A stretch of 45,242 bases of DNA from Agrococcus sp. (GTDB lineage Bacteria; Actinomycetota; Actinomycetes; Actinomycetales; Microbacteriaceae). Where the stretch lies: contig JAPSIA010000010.1 in the NCBI GenBank assembly GCA_031179215.1, positions 1 through 45,242 of the forward strand, written 5' to 3'. Below are positions 17,850-26,193 of the stretch, piece after piece. The notes beneath the pieces are model-generated. The model was not told the DNA's origin, did no database searches, and saw only the letters and a list, made by a program, of their open reading frames with translations. The translations under genes were made by a program, and so were the position numbers. Every line of letters starts with the position of its first letter. The first letter of the stretch is position 1.

Positions 17850-19307
17850 TCAGCTGAGCTGCGTGCGCTCGACCCAGTCGAGGTACTCGTCCGTCACGTC
17901 GCCCGTGACGTACTCGCCGGTGAAGCACGACAGGTCGAGGCCCTGCACGTCGGTGCCGCCGATGATGGCCCGCTGCAGGTCGTCGACCTCCTGGTAGACG
18001 AGGAAGTCGGAGCCGAGCGCGTCGTTCACCTCGGGGATCGTGCGGCCCGACGCGATGAGCTCCGCGCGCGAGGGCATGTTGATGCCGTACACGTGCGGGT
18101 AGCGCACGGGCGGCGCCGCCGACGTGAACGTCACGGTGTTCGTGCCCACCGAGCGCATCATCTCGACGATCTCGCGGCTCGTCGTGCCGCGCACGATCGA
18201 GTCGTCGACGACGAGCACGTTCTTGCCGCGGAACTCGCTCTCGAGCGCGTTGAGCTTCTGCCGCACCGACTTCTTGCGCGTCGCCTGCCCCGGCATGATG
18301 AACGTGCGGCCGACGTAGCGGTTCTTGTAGAAGCCCTCGCGGTACTCGATGCCGAGCCGGCGCGCGACCTCCATCGCGGCAGGGCGCGACGAGTCGGGGA
18401 TGGGCATCACGACGTCGATCGCGCCCGAGGGCGTGTACTTCGCGATCGTGTCGGCGAGGCGCTCGCCCATGCGCAGGCGCGACTCGTAGACGTTGATGCC
18501 GTTCATGACCGAGTCGGGCCGGGCGAGGTAGACGTACTCGAACGAGCACGGCAGCAGCACCGGGCTCTCGTGCGTCATCGCGCTCGTCATCGCGCCGTCG
18601 GGCGCGATGAAGATCGCCTCGCCGGGCAGCACGTCGCGCTCGAGCGCGAACCCCGAGCCGGTGAGCGCGACCGACTCGCTCGCGACCATCCACTCGGTGC
18701 GGCCGGCCGCGCTCGTCCGCGAGCCGAGCACGAGCGGGCGGATGCCGTAGGGGTCGCGGAAGGCGAGCATGCCGTGGCCGGCGATGAGCGCGATGACGCC
18801 GTACGAGCCGCGGATGCGCTCGTGCACGCGGCGCACAGCGGCGAAGATGCGGTCCGCGTCGAGCGCGCCGGAGGCGACGAGCGTCTGCAGCTCGGAGCCG
18901 AGCACGTTCACGAGCATCTCGGTGTCGCTGCCGGTGTTGACGTGGCGGTGGTCGATCGTCGCGAGCTCGCGCTCGAGCTCGCGCGAGTTCGTGAGGTTGC
19001 CGTTGTGCACGAGCACGATGCCGTAGGGGGCGTTGACGTAGAAGGGCTGCGCCTCGAGCTCGTTCTCGGCCTCGCCGCGCGTCGCATAGCGCACGTGACC
19101 GAGGCCGATGTCGCCGAGCAGCGCACGCATGTCGCGCGTCCGGAACGCCTCGCGCACCTGGCCCTTGGCCTTGCGCATGTGGATCGAGCGGCCCTCGGCG
19201 GTGGCGATCCCCGTCGAGTCCTGGCCGCGATGCTGGAGGAGGGCCAGCGCGTCGTAGACCTGCTGGTTGACGCTGGAGTCGGAGACGATGCCGACGATGC
19301 CGCACAC
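17850..19307 (-). CDS. purF: Amidophosphoribosyltransferase PurF
   Basis: The 485-residue enzyme catalyses the first committed purine step: PRPP plus glutamine gives phosphoribosylamine. It begins VCGIVG, so Cys2 is the exposed N-terminal nucleophile and there is no propeptide. The PRPP loop is VLVVDDSIVRGTTS. The Cys residues that bind the 4Fe-4S cluster in Bacillus PurF appear absent: the segments read RYPHVYGINMP and TDVQGLDLSCFTGEY, with only one Cys. It therefore resembles the cluster-free E. coli type. The GTG start has AAGGAG 7 nt upstream and a TAGGCT box further up. Unlike many actinobacteria, purM does not follow it directly. Confidence 0.96.
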   Translation of the reverse strand: MCGIVGIVSDSSVNQQVYDALALLQHRGQDSTGIATAEGRSIHMRKAKGQVREAFRTRDMRALLGDIGLGHVRYATRGEAENELEAQPFYVNAPYGIVLVHNGNLTNSRELERELATIDHRHVNTGSDTEMLVNVLGSELQTLVASGALDADRIFAAVRRVHERIRGSYGVIALIAGHGMLAFRDPYGIRPLVLGSRTSAAGRTEWMVASESVALTGSGFALERDVLPGEAIFIAPDGAMTSAMTHESPVLLPCSFEYVYLARPDSVMNGINVYESRLRMGERLADTIAKYTPSGAIDVVMPIPDSSRPAAMEVARRLGIEYREGFYKNRYVGRTFIMPGQATRKKSVRQKLNALESEFRGKNVLVVDDSIVRGTTSREIVEMMRSVGTNTVTFTSAAPPVRYPHVYGINMPSRAELIASGRTIPEVNDALGSDFLVYQEVDDLQRAIIGGTDVQGLDLSCFTGEYVTGDVTDEYLDWVERTQLS

Positions 19308-19341
19308 AGGCGAGCTCCTTCTGTCGCGGGGCTGACGATCC

Positions 19342-19347
19342 AGCCTA
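19342..19347 (-). promoter_or_regulatory. Possible -10 box TAGGCT of purF
   Basis: TAGGCT on the minus strand lies 34 nt before the purF GTG, giving a leader of about 28 nt that includes the AAGGAG site. Confidence 0.4.
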
Positions 19348-19430
19348 CCGGCCCGCGCGTGCTCGGGGCGGGCAGCCGCATCCGCCGCTCTCCCTGGTGG
19401 CGCTCAGGTGCCGAGGTCACGATGGGGGAC

Positions 19431-20291
19431 ATGAACGTCGACACCGAATCCATCAAGCACCTGCCAGAGCAGTCCCAGGAGTGGCCCGGTCGTACCGACG
19501 CCCTCGACCCCGTGCCCGACCACGGTGAGACGAGCTACACCGGCCGCGGCCGCCTCGAGGGCAAGCGCGCCCTCGTCACGGGCGGCGACTCGGGCATCGG
19601 CCGCGCGACGGCCATCGCCTTCGCGAAGGAGGGCGCCGACGTCGCGATCGCCTACCTGCCCCAGGAGCAGGACGACGCCGAGGAGACGCGACGCCACATC
19701 GAGGCCGCCGGCCGGCGCGCCGTGCTCGTGCCGTGCGACCAGCGCACCGACGAGGCGAACCAGCAGCTGGCCGAGACGGTCATCCAGGAGCTCGGCGGGC
19801 TCGACATCCTCGTCAACAACGCCGGCTACCAGATGGCGCAGGACGGGCTCGAGCAGATCACCGACGAGCAGCTGCGGCAGACGTACGAGACGAACATCTT
19901 CGCGATGTTCAACCTCACGCGCGCCCTGCTGCCGCACCTGGGCGCTGGCGCGAGCATCATCAACTGCTCGTCGATCCAGGCTGTCGAGCCCTCCGAGACG
20001 CTGCTCGACTACGCCTCGACGAAGGCCGCGATCAACAACTTCACCGTGAACCTCGCGGCGTCGGTCGGCGAGCGCGGCATCCGCGTCAACGCCGTCGCGC
20101 CCGGGCCGATCTGGACGCCGCTGCAGCCGTCGACGAAGCCGAGCGTCAAGGACTTCGGCATGAACGCGCCGCTCGGCCGCCCCGGTCAGCCCATCGAGGT
20201 CGCGACCGCGTTCGTCTACCTCGCGAGCGACGAGGCGAGCTACGTCTCTGGCACCGTGCTCGGCGTCACGGGCGGCAAGCCCGTCTTCTAG
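19431..20291 (+). CDS. SDR-family oxidoreductase (general stress protein 39-like)
   Basis: The 286-residue short-chain dehydrogenase has a 40-residue N-terminal extension (LPEQSQEWPGRTDALDPVPDHGETSYTGRGRLEGK) typical of the YdaD/YhdF-type stress-related SDRs. The cofactor loop is TGGDSGIGRA (50-59), NNAG is at 129-132, and the catalytic YASTK spans Tyr194-Lys198. The basic/acidic pattern after strand 2 suggests NADP(H), but the substrate is unknown. An in-frame ATG at 19422 (MGDMNVDTE) is an alternative start; neither has a clearly better ribosome binding site. It is divergent from purF and is followed by the tandem inverted-repeat region. Confidence 0.88.
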   Translation: MNVDTESIKHLPEQSQEWPGRTDALDPVPDHGETSYTGRGRLEGKRALVTGGDSGIGRATAIAFAKEGADVAIAYLPQEQDDAEETRRHIEAAGRRAVLVPCDQRTDEANQQLAETVIQELGGLDILVNNAGYQMAQDGLEQITDEQLRQTYETNIFAMFNLTRALLPHLGAGASIINCSSIQAVEPSETLLDYASTKAAINNFTVNLAASVGERGIRVNAVAPGPIWTPLQPSTKPSVKDFGMNAPLGRPGQPIEVATAFVYLASDEASYVSGTVLGVTGGKPVF

Positions 20292-20294
20292 CCG

Positions 20295-20439
20295 GCCGGC
20301 GCTGGAGCGCTGCGCGCTCCGCCGCCGCTTCCGCACAACGCAAGCCCGCGCGCCGCTTCCCGCGGCCGCGGGCTTGCTGCGTGCGCGGCCGCCGCGGATC
20401 GGCGCGGCGGGGCTTGCGTTGTGCGGACGGCGTGCGGGA
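20295..20439. repeat. 145-bp tandem duplication, unit 1
   Basis: The unit runs from GCCGGCGCTGGAG through a complete inverted-repeat element to the start of unit 2 at 20440. The left two thirds are nearly identical between units. No coding region was found in the 342-bp gap 20292-20633; it consists almost wholly of these two units. Confidence 0.85.
20331..20426. repeat. GCACAACGCAAG inverted-repeat element, copy 1 (96 bp)
   Basis: The ends are a perfect 16-bp inverted repeat, CCGCACAACGCAAGCC and GGCTTGCGTTGTGCGG. An internal arm at 20367-20388 (core GCGGGCTTGC) can also pair with the left end, so two alternative hairpins are possible. It follows the SDR gene. Confidence 0.8.
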
Positions 20440-20578
20440 GCCGGCGCTGGAGTGCTGCGCGCTCCGCCGCCGCTCCCGCACAACGCAAGCCCGCGCGCCG
20501 CTTCCCGCGGCCGCGGGCTTGCCGCGTGCCGGGCGGCCGCGGATCGCCGACGGCGGGCTTGCGTTCTGCACCGGCAGC
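20440..20578. repeat. 145-bp tandem duplication, unit 2
   Basis: Second unit, beginning GCCGGCGCTGGAG and carrying the second inverted-repeat element. The right part has diverged from unit 1. Confidence 0.8.
20476..20570. repeat. GCACAACGCAAG inverted-repeat element, copy 2 (95 bp)
   Basis: The left end, CCGCACAACGCAAGCCCGC, is identical to copy 1. The right end reads GCGGGCTTGCGTTCTGCA, with one mismatch in the pairing arm. The internal arm is kept. Confidence 0.8.
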
Positions 20579-20633
20579 GGCGAGCGGCCCCGGCGGCTGC
20601 TACGTGTCTGCGGCCGATGCGAGCATCGGAGCC

Positions 20634-21464
20634 ATGGCGCACGCCCTCTCTCGCACCCTCGAGTGGCGCGGCCGCACCGTCGCGTGGGACGTGATCGGCG
20701 CAGGCCCGCCGCTCGTGCTGCTGCATGGCACGCCGTGGTCCTCGTGGCTGTGGCGTCCGATCGCGGAGCGACTCAGCCGCGCCTTCCGCGTCCACGTGTG
20801 GGACATGCCCGGCTATGGAGCGTCGTCGAAGCTGCCCGAGCACGCCGTGGGCCTCGACGTGCAGGGCGAGCTCTTCGCCCACCTGCTGCGCGAGTGGCGT
20901 CTCGCGCGCCCGCATGTGATCGCGCACGACATCGGCGGGGCGGTCGCGCTCCGCGCTCGACTGCTGCACGGCGCGAGCTTCCGCTCGCTCGCGCTCGTCG
21001 ACGCGGTGGCGCTGCGTCCTTGGGGATCACCCTTCTTCTCGCTCGTGCAGCAGCACGCCGACGTCTTCGCTCAGCTGCCGTCGACGATCCACCGCGGCGT
21101 GATCGAGGCCTACATCCGCGGTGCGAGCCACCGCGGCCTCACCCCCGACGCGCTGGCCGCGCTCACGGCGCCGTGGCTCGACGCGGAGGGGCGATCGGCG
21201 TTCTACCGGCAGATCGCGCAGGCCGACGAGCGGCACACCGACGAGGTCGAGGGCAGCCTCGGCGAGCTCGACGAGCCCGTCCACATCATTTGGGGCGAGC
21301 AGGACGCGTGGATCCCGCTCGAGCGGGCCGAGCGGCTCCGAGCGGCCATCCCGCACGCAAACCTCGTGACGATCCCCGACGCTGGCCACCTCATCCAGCT
21401 CGATGCGCCCGACGAGCTCGGCGATGCGCTCGAGCGCTGGATGGACGCCGTGCGCGCCCGCTGA
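20634..21464 (+). CDS. Alpha/beta hydrolase with aspartate nucleophile
   Basis: The 276-residue alpha/beta hydrolase has the oxyanion loop LLHGTPWSS (29-37), a nucleophile elbow AHDIGG with Asp99 in place of the usual Ser, and the acid/base pair Asp224 (GEQDAW) and His252 (DAGHLIQ). An Asp nucleophile is the rule in haloalkane/fluoroacetate dehalogenases and epoxide hydrolases, so an ester-type intermediate on Asp is expected rather than serine esterase chemistry. The substrate is not known. The start ATG follows the tandem repeats; no strong ribosome binding site is visible. Its stop is one base from the stop of the convergent kbl. Confidence 0.88.
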   Translation: MAHALSRTLEWRGRTVAWDVIGAGPPLVLLHGTPWSSWLWRPIAERLSRAFRVHVWDMPGYGASSKLPEHAVGLDVQGELFAHLLREWRLARPHVIAHDIGGAVALRARLLHGASFRSLALVDAVALRPWGSPFFSLVQQHADVFAQLPSTIHRGVIEAYIRGASHRGLTPDALAALTAPWLDAEGRSAFYRQIAQADERHTDEVEGSLGELDEPVHIIWGEQDAWIPLERAERLRAAIPHANLVTIPDAGHLIQLDAPDELGDALERWMDAVRAR

Positions 21465-21465
21465 G

Positions 21466-22644
21466 TCAGGCGGCGACGCGATCGCGCGCCGCGGCGAACG
21501 CCGCGACGGCGCGGTCGACGTCTGCGTCCGAGTGCGCCGCCGAGAGCTGCACGCGGATGCGGGCCTCGCCGCGGGGCACGACGGGGAACGAGAACGCGGT
21601 GACGTACACGCCCTCCTCGAGCATCGCGTCCGCCATCTGCGCCGCGAGGCGCGCGTCGTGGAACATGACCGCCGTGATGGGGTGCTCGCCCGGCAGGAGC
21701 TCGAAGCCCGCTGCCTCCATGCCGGCGCGGAAGCGCTCGGTGTTGCGGCGCAGCTGCTCGCGCAGCTCGCCAGCGCCCTCGACGAGGTCGAGGGCCTTGA
21801 GCGAGCCGGCCACGACGGTGGGGGCGAGCGCGTTCGAGAAGAGGTAGGGCCGCGAGCGCTGCCGCAGCAGGTCGACGATCTCGGCGCGCGCGGCGATGTA
21901 GCCGCCCGAGGCGCCGCCGAGCGCCTTGCCGAGCGTGCCCGAGATGATGTCGACGCGATCCTGCACGCCCGCGAGCTCGGGCGTGCCGGCGCCGGTCACG
22001 CCCGTGAAGCCCACCGCGTGCGAGTCGTCGACCATGACCATCGCGTCGTAGCGCTCCGCGAGGTCGCAGATCGCCTCGAGCGGGGCGAGGTAGCCGTCCA
22101 TCGAGAAGACGCCGTCGGTGACGATCAGGCGCCGCCGCGCGCTCTGCGCATCCTGCAGCTGCTCCTCGAGCTGGGCCATGTCGCGATTGGCGTAGCGGTA
22201 GCGCTTCGCCTTCGACAGCCGGATGCCGTCGATGATCGAGGCGTGGTTGAGCGCGTCGGAGAGCACGGCGTCGTCGGCGCCGAGCAGCGTCTCGAACAGG
22301 CCGCCGTTCGCGTCGAAGCACGACGAGTACAGGATGCACGCCTCCTGCCCGAGGAACGACGCGAGCCGCGACTCGAGCTCGAGGTGCTGGGTCTGCGTGC
22401 CGCAGATGAACCGCACCGAGGCCATCCCGAACCCCCACTCGTCGAGCGCGTCGCGCGCGGCCTGGACGATGCGGGGGTCGTCGGCGAGCCCGAGGTAGTT
22501 GTTGGAGCAGAAGTTGAGCACCTCGCGGCCGTTGGCGACCACGGTGGCCGCTTGCGGCGAGGCGATGGCGCGCTCGCGCTTGGTGAGGCCGGCCGCCTCG
22601 ATCTCGGCGAGCTCGGAGGCGACGGATGCGCGGGCTGAGAACAC
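21466..22644 (-). CDS. kbl: Glycine C-acetyltransferase (2-amino-3-ketobutyrate CoA ligase)
   Basis: The 392-residue PLP enzyme splits 2-amino-3-ketobutyrate with CoA to glycine and acetyl-CoA. Motifs are [13 protein letters not shown] (45-57), [12 protein letters not shown] (204-215) and the PLP lysine Lys240 in [14 protein letters not shown]. The length is that of E. coli Kbl. It lies 3 nt downstream of tdh, and its AAGGAG site is inside the tdh end, so the two enzymes form one unit for threonine breakdown. Confidence 0.95.
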   Translation of the reverse strand: MFSARASVASELAEIEAAGLTKRERAIASPQAATVVANGREVLNFCSNNYLGLADDPRIVQAARDALDEWGFGMASVRFICGTQTQHLELESRLASFLGQEACILYSSCFDANGGLFETLLGADDAVLSDALNHASIIDGIRLSKAKRYRYANRDMAQLEEQLQDAQSARRRLIVTDGVFSMDGYLAPLEAICDLAERYDAMVMVDDSHAVGFTGVTGAGTPELAGVQDRVDIISGTLGKALGGASGGYIAARAEIVDLLRQRSRPYLFSNALAPTVVAGSLKALDLVEGAGELREQLRRNTERFRAGMEAAGFELLPGEHPITAVMFHDARLAAQMADAMLEEGVYVTAFSFPVVPRGEARIRVQLSAAHSDADVDRAVAAFAAARDRVAA

Positions 22645-22647
22645 GGT

Positions 22648-23709
22648 TCAGGCTCCTTCGGTGAAGTCGAGGATGACCTTGCCGGCGGCGCCGGAGCGCG
22701 CGCGGTCGAACGCGCCCTCCCAGTCGGCGAAGGCGAAGCGGTCGGTGATGACGGGGGAGACGTCGAGGCCCGTCTGCGCCATGGCGGCCATCGCGTACCA
22801 GGTCTCGAACATCTCGCGGCCGTAGATGCCCTGGATCGTGAGCATGTGCGAGACGACCTTGCCGAAGTCGAGCTCGATCGGCGCCGACGGCAGCCCGAGC
22901 ATCGCCATGCGGCCGCCGAAGTTGAGGTTCTCGATGATGCCGACGAGCGCGGTGGGGGAGCCCGACATCTCGAGCGCGACGTCGAAGCCCTCGGTCATCC
23001 CGAGCTCGCGCTGCACATCCTCGATCTCGTGCTCCCGCGGGTTGAGGGCGCGGAAGCCGAGCGAGCGCGCGAGCTCGAGCCGCGGCTCGGAGATGTCGGT
23101 GACGACGATGTGGCGAGCGCCCGCGTGCCGAGCGACCATCGCCGCCATGAGGCCGATGGGGCCCGCGCCCGTGACGAGCACGTCCTCGCCGACGACGGGG
23201 AACTTCAGCGCCGTGTGCACGGCGTTGCCGAACGGGTCGTAGATGCCGAACACGTCGAGCTGCTGCGCGGTCGTGGTCGCGACCGTCGCGCCCGGGTGCA
23301 CCCACACGTTGGTCGCCGGCAGCACGACGTACTCGGCGAAGCAGCCGTCGCGCTGCACGCCGAGGTTCGAGGTGCGGATGCACAGGTGCCGGCGGCCGGC
23401 CCGGCAGTTGCGGCAGTGCCCGCACACGACGTGCCCCTCGCCGCTCATGACCTGCCCGACGGCGAAGTCGGTCACGCCCTCGCCGACCTCGACGACCTCG
23501 CCGCAGAACTCGTGCCCCACCGTGAGGCCCGGCCGCACGGCCGACTGCGCCCACGCATCCCACGTGTCGATGTGCAGGTCGGTGCCGCAGATGCCGGCGC
23601 GCAGCACCCGCACCTTGACATGGCCTGGCGGGGTGGCGGGCTCGGGGATCTCGACCAGCTCGAGTCCTGGCCTGCCTCGGGTCACGAGTGCATGCACGGG
23701 GGTCTCCAT
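22648..23709 (-). CDS. tdh: L-threonine 3-dehydrogenase
   Basis: The 353-residue zinc alcohol-dehydrogenase-family enzyme oxidises threonine to 2-amino-3-ketobutyrate with NAD. The catalytic zinc site has Cys41 (GICGTDLHI) and His66-Glu67 (GHEFCG). The structural zinc site has Cys96, Cys99, Cys102 and Cys110. The Rossmann loop is [10 protein letters not shown], and [12 protein letters not shown] is typical of TDH. It is followed immediately by kbl. Between tdh and the divergent purM (138 bp) no regulator site is evident. Confidence 0.95.
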   Translation of the reverse strand: METPVHALVTRGRPGLELVEIPEPATPPGHVKVRVLRAGICGTDLHIDTWDAWAQSAVRPGLTVGHEFCGEVVEVGEGVTDFAVGQVMSGEGHVVCGHCRNCRAGRRHLCIRTSNLGVQRDGCFAEYVVLPATNVWVHPGATVATTTAQQLDVFGIYDPFGNAVHTALKFPVVGEDVLVTGAGPIGLMAAMVARHAGARHIVVTDISEPRLELARSLGFRALNPREHEIEDVQRELGMTEGFDVALEMSGSPTALVGIIENLNFGGRMAMLGLPSAPIELDFGKVVSHMLTIQGIYGREMFETWYAMAAMAQTGLDVSPVITDRFAFADWEGAFDRARSGAAGKVILDFTEGA

Positions 23710-23835
23710 CGACGGGCGGCGGGTGTGCCGCCCCCATCCTGCCACCCGATCTCGACGGCCATGCCGGGCCGATGTGCCGCGCAGGTGCACATCGGCGCGG
23801 GATGGCCGTTGGCCAGAGGGAGCGGGGGCGCTCGG

Positions 23836-23841
23836 TACCCT
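23836..23841 (+). promoter_or_regulatory. -10 box TACCCT of purM
   Basis: TACCCT ends 6 nt before the purM ATG at 23848 (leaderless spacing). Confidence 0.5.
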
Positions 23842-23847
23842 GGGGGC

Positions 23848-24936
23848 ATGACCGATCCGTATGCGTCCGCCGGCGTCGACACCGAAGCGGGCGACCGCGC
23901 GGTCGAGCTCATGAAGACCGCCGTCGCGCGCACGCACGGCCCCGGCGTGCTCGGCGGCGTCGGCGGCTTCGCGGGGCTGTTCGACCTCTCGGCCGTCGGC
24001 GCGTACGCCAAGCCGCTGCTCGCGACCTCCACCGACGGCGTCGGCACGAAGATCGCGCTCGCGCAGGCGATCGACAAGCACGACACGATCGGCCAGGACC
24101 TCGTCGGCATGGTCGTCGACGACATCGTCGTGGTCGGCGCGAAGCCGCTGTTCATGACCGACTACATCGCGTGCGGCCGCGTCGTGCCAGAGCGCATCGC
24201 CGACATCGTGCGCGGCATCGCGCAGGCGTGCGAGGCGACCGGCACGGCGCTCGTCGGCGGCGAGACGGCCGAGCACCCCGGCGTCATGGAGCCCGACGAC
24301 TACGACGTCGCGGGCGCCGCCGTCGGCGTCGTCGAGGCGGATGCGGTGCTGGGCGCCGAGCGCGTGCAGACCGGTGACGTCGTGGTCGCCATGGCCTCCT
24401 CTGGCCTCCACTCGAACGGCTTCTCGCTCGTGCGGCACATCCTCGCCGAGCGCGGCATCGCGCTCACCGACCGCGTCGACGAGCTCGGCGGCGTCGCCGC
24501 GGAGGCGCTGCTCGAACCCACGCGCCTGTACACGCTGCCGCTGCTGGGCATGCTCGAGGCGGGCCTCGGCATCCGCTCGATCTCGCACGTCACCGGCGGC
24601 GGCATCGCCGCGAACCTCGCGCGCGTGCTGCCGCAGCACCTCGCGGTCGAGATCGACCGCAGCGCGTGGCGGGTGCCGGAGGTCTTCGGCGCGCTCGCCC
24701 AGCTCGGCGGCTTCCCGCTCACCGACGCCGAGGGCACCTGGAACCTCGGCCTCGGCATGCTCGTCGTCGTCGACGCGGCCGACGCCGAGCGCGTCGTCGC
24801 GGCGAGCGAGCTGGCGGGCATCCCCGCGTGGACCGTCGGCGCGGTGCAGCCCTCGCCCGTTGAAGTCACCGGCTGGGTGCGCGGGGCGAAGGGCGTCGAC
24901 GGCGGCGCGGTGCGGCTCGCGGGCTCCTTCCGCTGA
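23848..24936 (+). CDS. purM: AIR synthetase PurM
   Basis: The 362-residue enzyme closes FGAM to AIR with ATP (step 5). Family motifs are [12 protein letters not shown] (about 61-72), [31 protein letters not shown] and [17 protein letters not shown]. It is the only pur gene in the window on the plus strand, separated from purF by four genes. The ATG is fixed by a TACCCT box 6 nt upstream. A weak 6-bp hairpin (24938-24952) follows the stop. Confidence 0.96.
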   Translation: MTDPYASAGVDTEAGDRAVELMKTAVARTHGPGVLGGVGGFAGLFDLSAVGAYAKPLLATSTDGVGTKIALAQAIDKHDTIGQDLVGMVVDDIVVVGAKPLFMTDYIACGRVVPERIADIVRGIAQACEATGTALVGGETAEHPGVMEPDDYDVAGAAVGVVEADAVLGAERVQTGDVVVAMASSGLHSNGFSLVRHILAERGIALTDRVDELGGVAAEALLEPTRLYTLPLLGMLEAGLGIRSISHVTGGGIAANLARVLPQHLAVEIDRSAWRVPEVFGALAQLGGFPLTDAEGTWNLGLGMLVVVDAADAERVVAASELAGIPAWTVGAVQPSPVEVTGWVRGAKGVDGGAVRLAGSFR

Positions 24937-25031
24937 AGCGGCTCCGAGCCGCGCTGCACGCGTCCAGCCCACGAGGATGTTGCGGGCGTACCCTGCGGCG
25001 TGATGCGATGACCCGTCGGCCAGCTGCGGCG

Positions 25032-25037
25032 TACGAT
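25032..25037 (+). promoter_or_regulatory. Possible -10 box TACGAT of the first DUF4190-like gene
   Basis: TACGAT lies 36 nt before the ATG at 25074, leaving a leader of about 30 nt with GAGAGG as ribosome binding site. Confidence 0.35.
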
Positions 25038-25073
25038 CGCTGACGCGACGGAACTCGAGACGAGAGGTGGGCG

Positions 25074-25676
25074 ATGCCAGCGGACGTCGGCCGTTCCCAT
25101 CGGCACGAGCGCGACGCGCTCGCCGAGCGGCCCGTGCAGGGCCCGCACGGCTCGGCCGCGGCCTTCGACGGCGAGCACGACGGCGGATCGCCTCCTGCTT
25201 CGCCTGCGCAGTACGCGCCGCCGCCCGCACGTCCCTACGGCACGCCGTACGCGAGCGCACCGCAGTGGGCGCCGCCGCGCTACACGACACCGCACTACGC
25301 CGCAGGCTTCGACGGACGCGACGCTCCGCTCATCCACCCCGCGGCAGCGCAGGCGTCGAGCCTGACGCCCTACGGCGTGCCGGTCTACCGCGCGCCCGTC
25401 GTGCCCGTCGCGGTGCAGCCGGCCCGCGGCCTCTCGATCACCGCGCTCGTGCTCGGGCTGTGCTCGTTCGTCTTCGCCTGGATCTTCGTCGTCGTGCCCG
25501 TCATCGGCATCGTGTTCGGCATCCTCGGGATGCGGCGGGAGCCGGCGGGCAGGACGATGGCGATCATCGGCCTCGTCGGCTCGGCCATCGGGCTCGTGTG
25601 GGTGCTGCTGTTCTACCTGCTGCCGCTGCTGACGTTCATCAGCGCGATGGTCTTCGCCGCGACCGCCACCGCCTAG
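25074..25676 (+). CDS. DUF4190-like membrane protein with disordered N-terminus
   Basis: The 200-residue protein has a Pro/Tyr/Ala-rich N-terminal half (about 1-118) and a C-terminal DUF4190-like pair of helices: [55 protein letters not shown] and one more. The motif [20 protein letters not shown] is characteristic. The disordered half probably faces the cytoplasm. It has a close relative at 25776, and the two may have arisen by duplication. Function unknown. Confidence 0.8.
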   Translation: MPADVGRSHRHERDALAERPVQGPHGSAAAFDGEHDGGSPPASPAQYAPPPARPYGTPYASAPQWAPPRYTTPHYAAGFDGRDAPLIHPAAAQASSLTPYGVPVYRAPVVPVAVQPARGLSITALVLGLCSFVFAWIFVVVPVIGIVFGILGMRREPAGRTMAIIGLVGSAIGLVWVLLFYLLPLLTFISAMVFAATATA

Positions 25677-25775
25677 CGCTCCGCGCGGGAGCGGTGCGCT
25701 CGCGCCTCGCGAGCGCCTAGGCTCGGGGTGACGCCGCGCGCGTCCCTGCACCAGCTTCCATCACGCGAGGAACCC

Positions 25776-26123
25776 ATGACGTACACGCCCCCCGAGCAGC
25801 CCGATCCCTCGAGCGGCTACCAGCCGTACCAGCCCGCGCAGCCGTCGTACGGCTACGCCGCCCCCGCCGCCTCCACGAAGCGGACCCTCTCGATGTGGGG
25901 CCTCATCCTCGGCATCTCGAGCATCGTCATCCCGATCTGGATCAACGCGATCGCGGGCGGCGTGCTCTCGGGCATCGGCCTCGCGAAGGAGCCCGCCGGC
26001 AAGACGATGGCCATCTGGGGCCTCGTGACCTCGATCCTCGGCTTCATCTGGGCGTTCATCTTCTGGCCGCTCCTGTTCGCGATCATCTTCGCCGCCGCGT
26101 ACTCGGCCGAGTACGGCTACTGA
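25776..26123 (+). CDS. Small DUF4190-like membrane protein
   Basis: The 115-residue protein has a short Pro/Tyr-rich start (about 35 residues) and the same GIGLAKEPAGKTMAIWGLVTSILGF core as the neighbour at 25074, with two to three helices. The ATG has GCGAGGA upstream. A TAGGCT box at 25718-25723 could be its promoter; an in-frame GTG at 25728 only 4 nt after that box would add 16 residues but is less likely. It ends before a strong bidirectional hairpin. Confidence 0.8.
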   Translation: MTYTPPEQPDPSSGYQPYQPAQPSYGYAAPAASTKRTLSMWGLILGISSIVIPIWINAIAGGVLSGIGLAKEPAGKTMAIWGLVTSILGFIWAFIFWPLLFAIIFAAAYSAEYGY

Positions 26124-26137
26124 GCCGCGTCGCTCGC

Positions 26138-26169
26138 ACGGAGGGCTCGCCGCGAGGCGGGCCCTCCGT
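26138..26169. terminator. Bidirectional hairpin terminator
   Basis: ACGGAGGGC and GCCCTCCGT form a perfect 9-bp stem; the loop holds a small secondary CGCC/GGCG pairing. It separates the convergent DUF4190-like and serine dehydratase genes. Confidence 0.75.
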
Positions 26170-26193
26170 CGTCTCCGGTGACGGCCGCGCGCC

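Noticed and set aside
14317-19305. A 1662-codon open frame on the minus strand, and other frames of 400-1400 codons opposite or offset to real genes.
   Set aside because: They are rich in Arg, Ala, Gly and His, match no family, and lie across well-supported genes; high GC leaves few stop codons in such frames.
20634-21464. Serine esterase or lipase assignment for the alpha/beta hydrolase.
   Set aside because: The elbow has Asp in place of Ser.
24988-25006. A TACCCT box followed by GTG ATG CGA TGA, similar to the purM promoter.
   Set aside because: It would encode only three residues and probably reflects a chance or decayed promoter; no gene can be supported.
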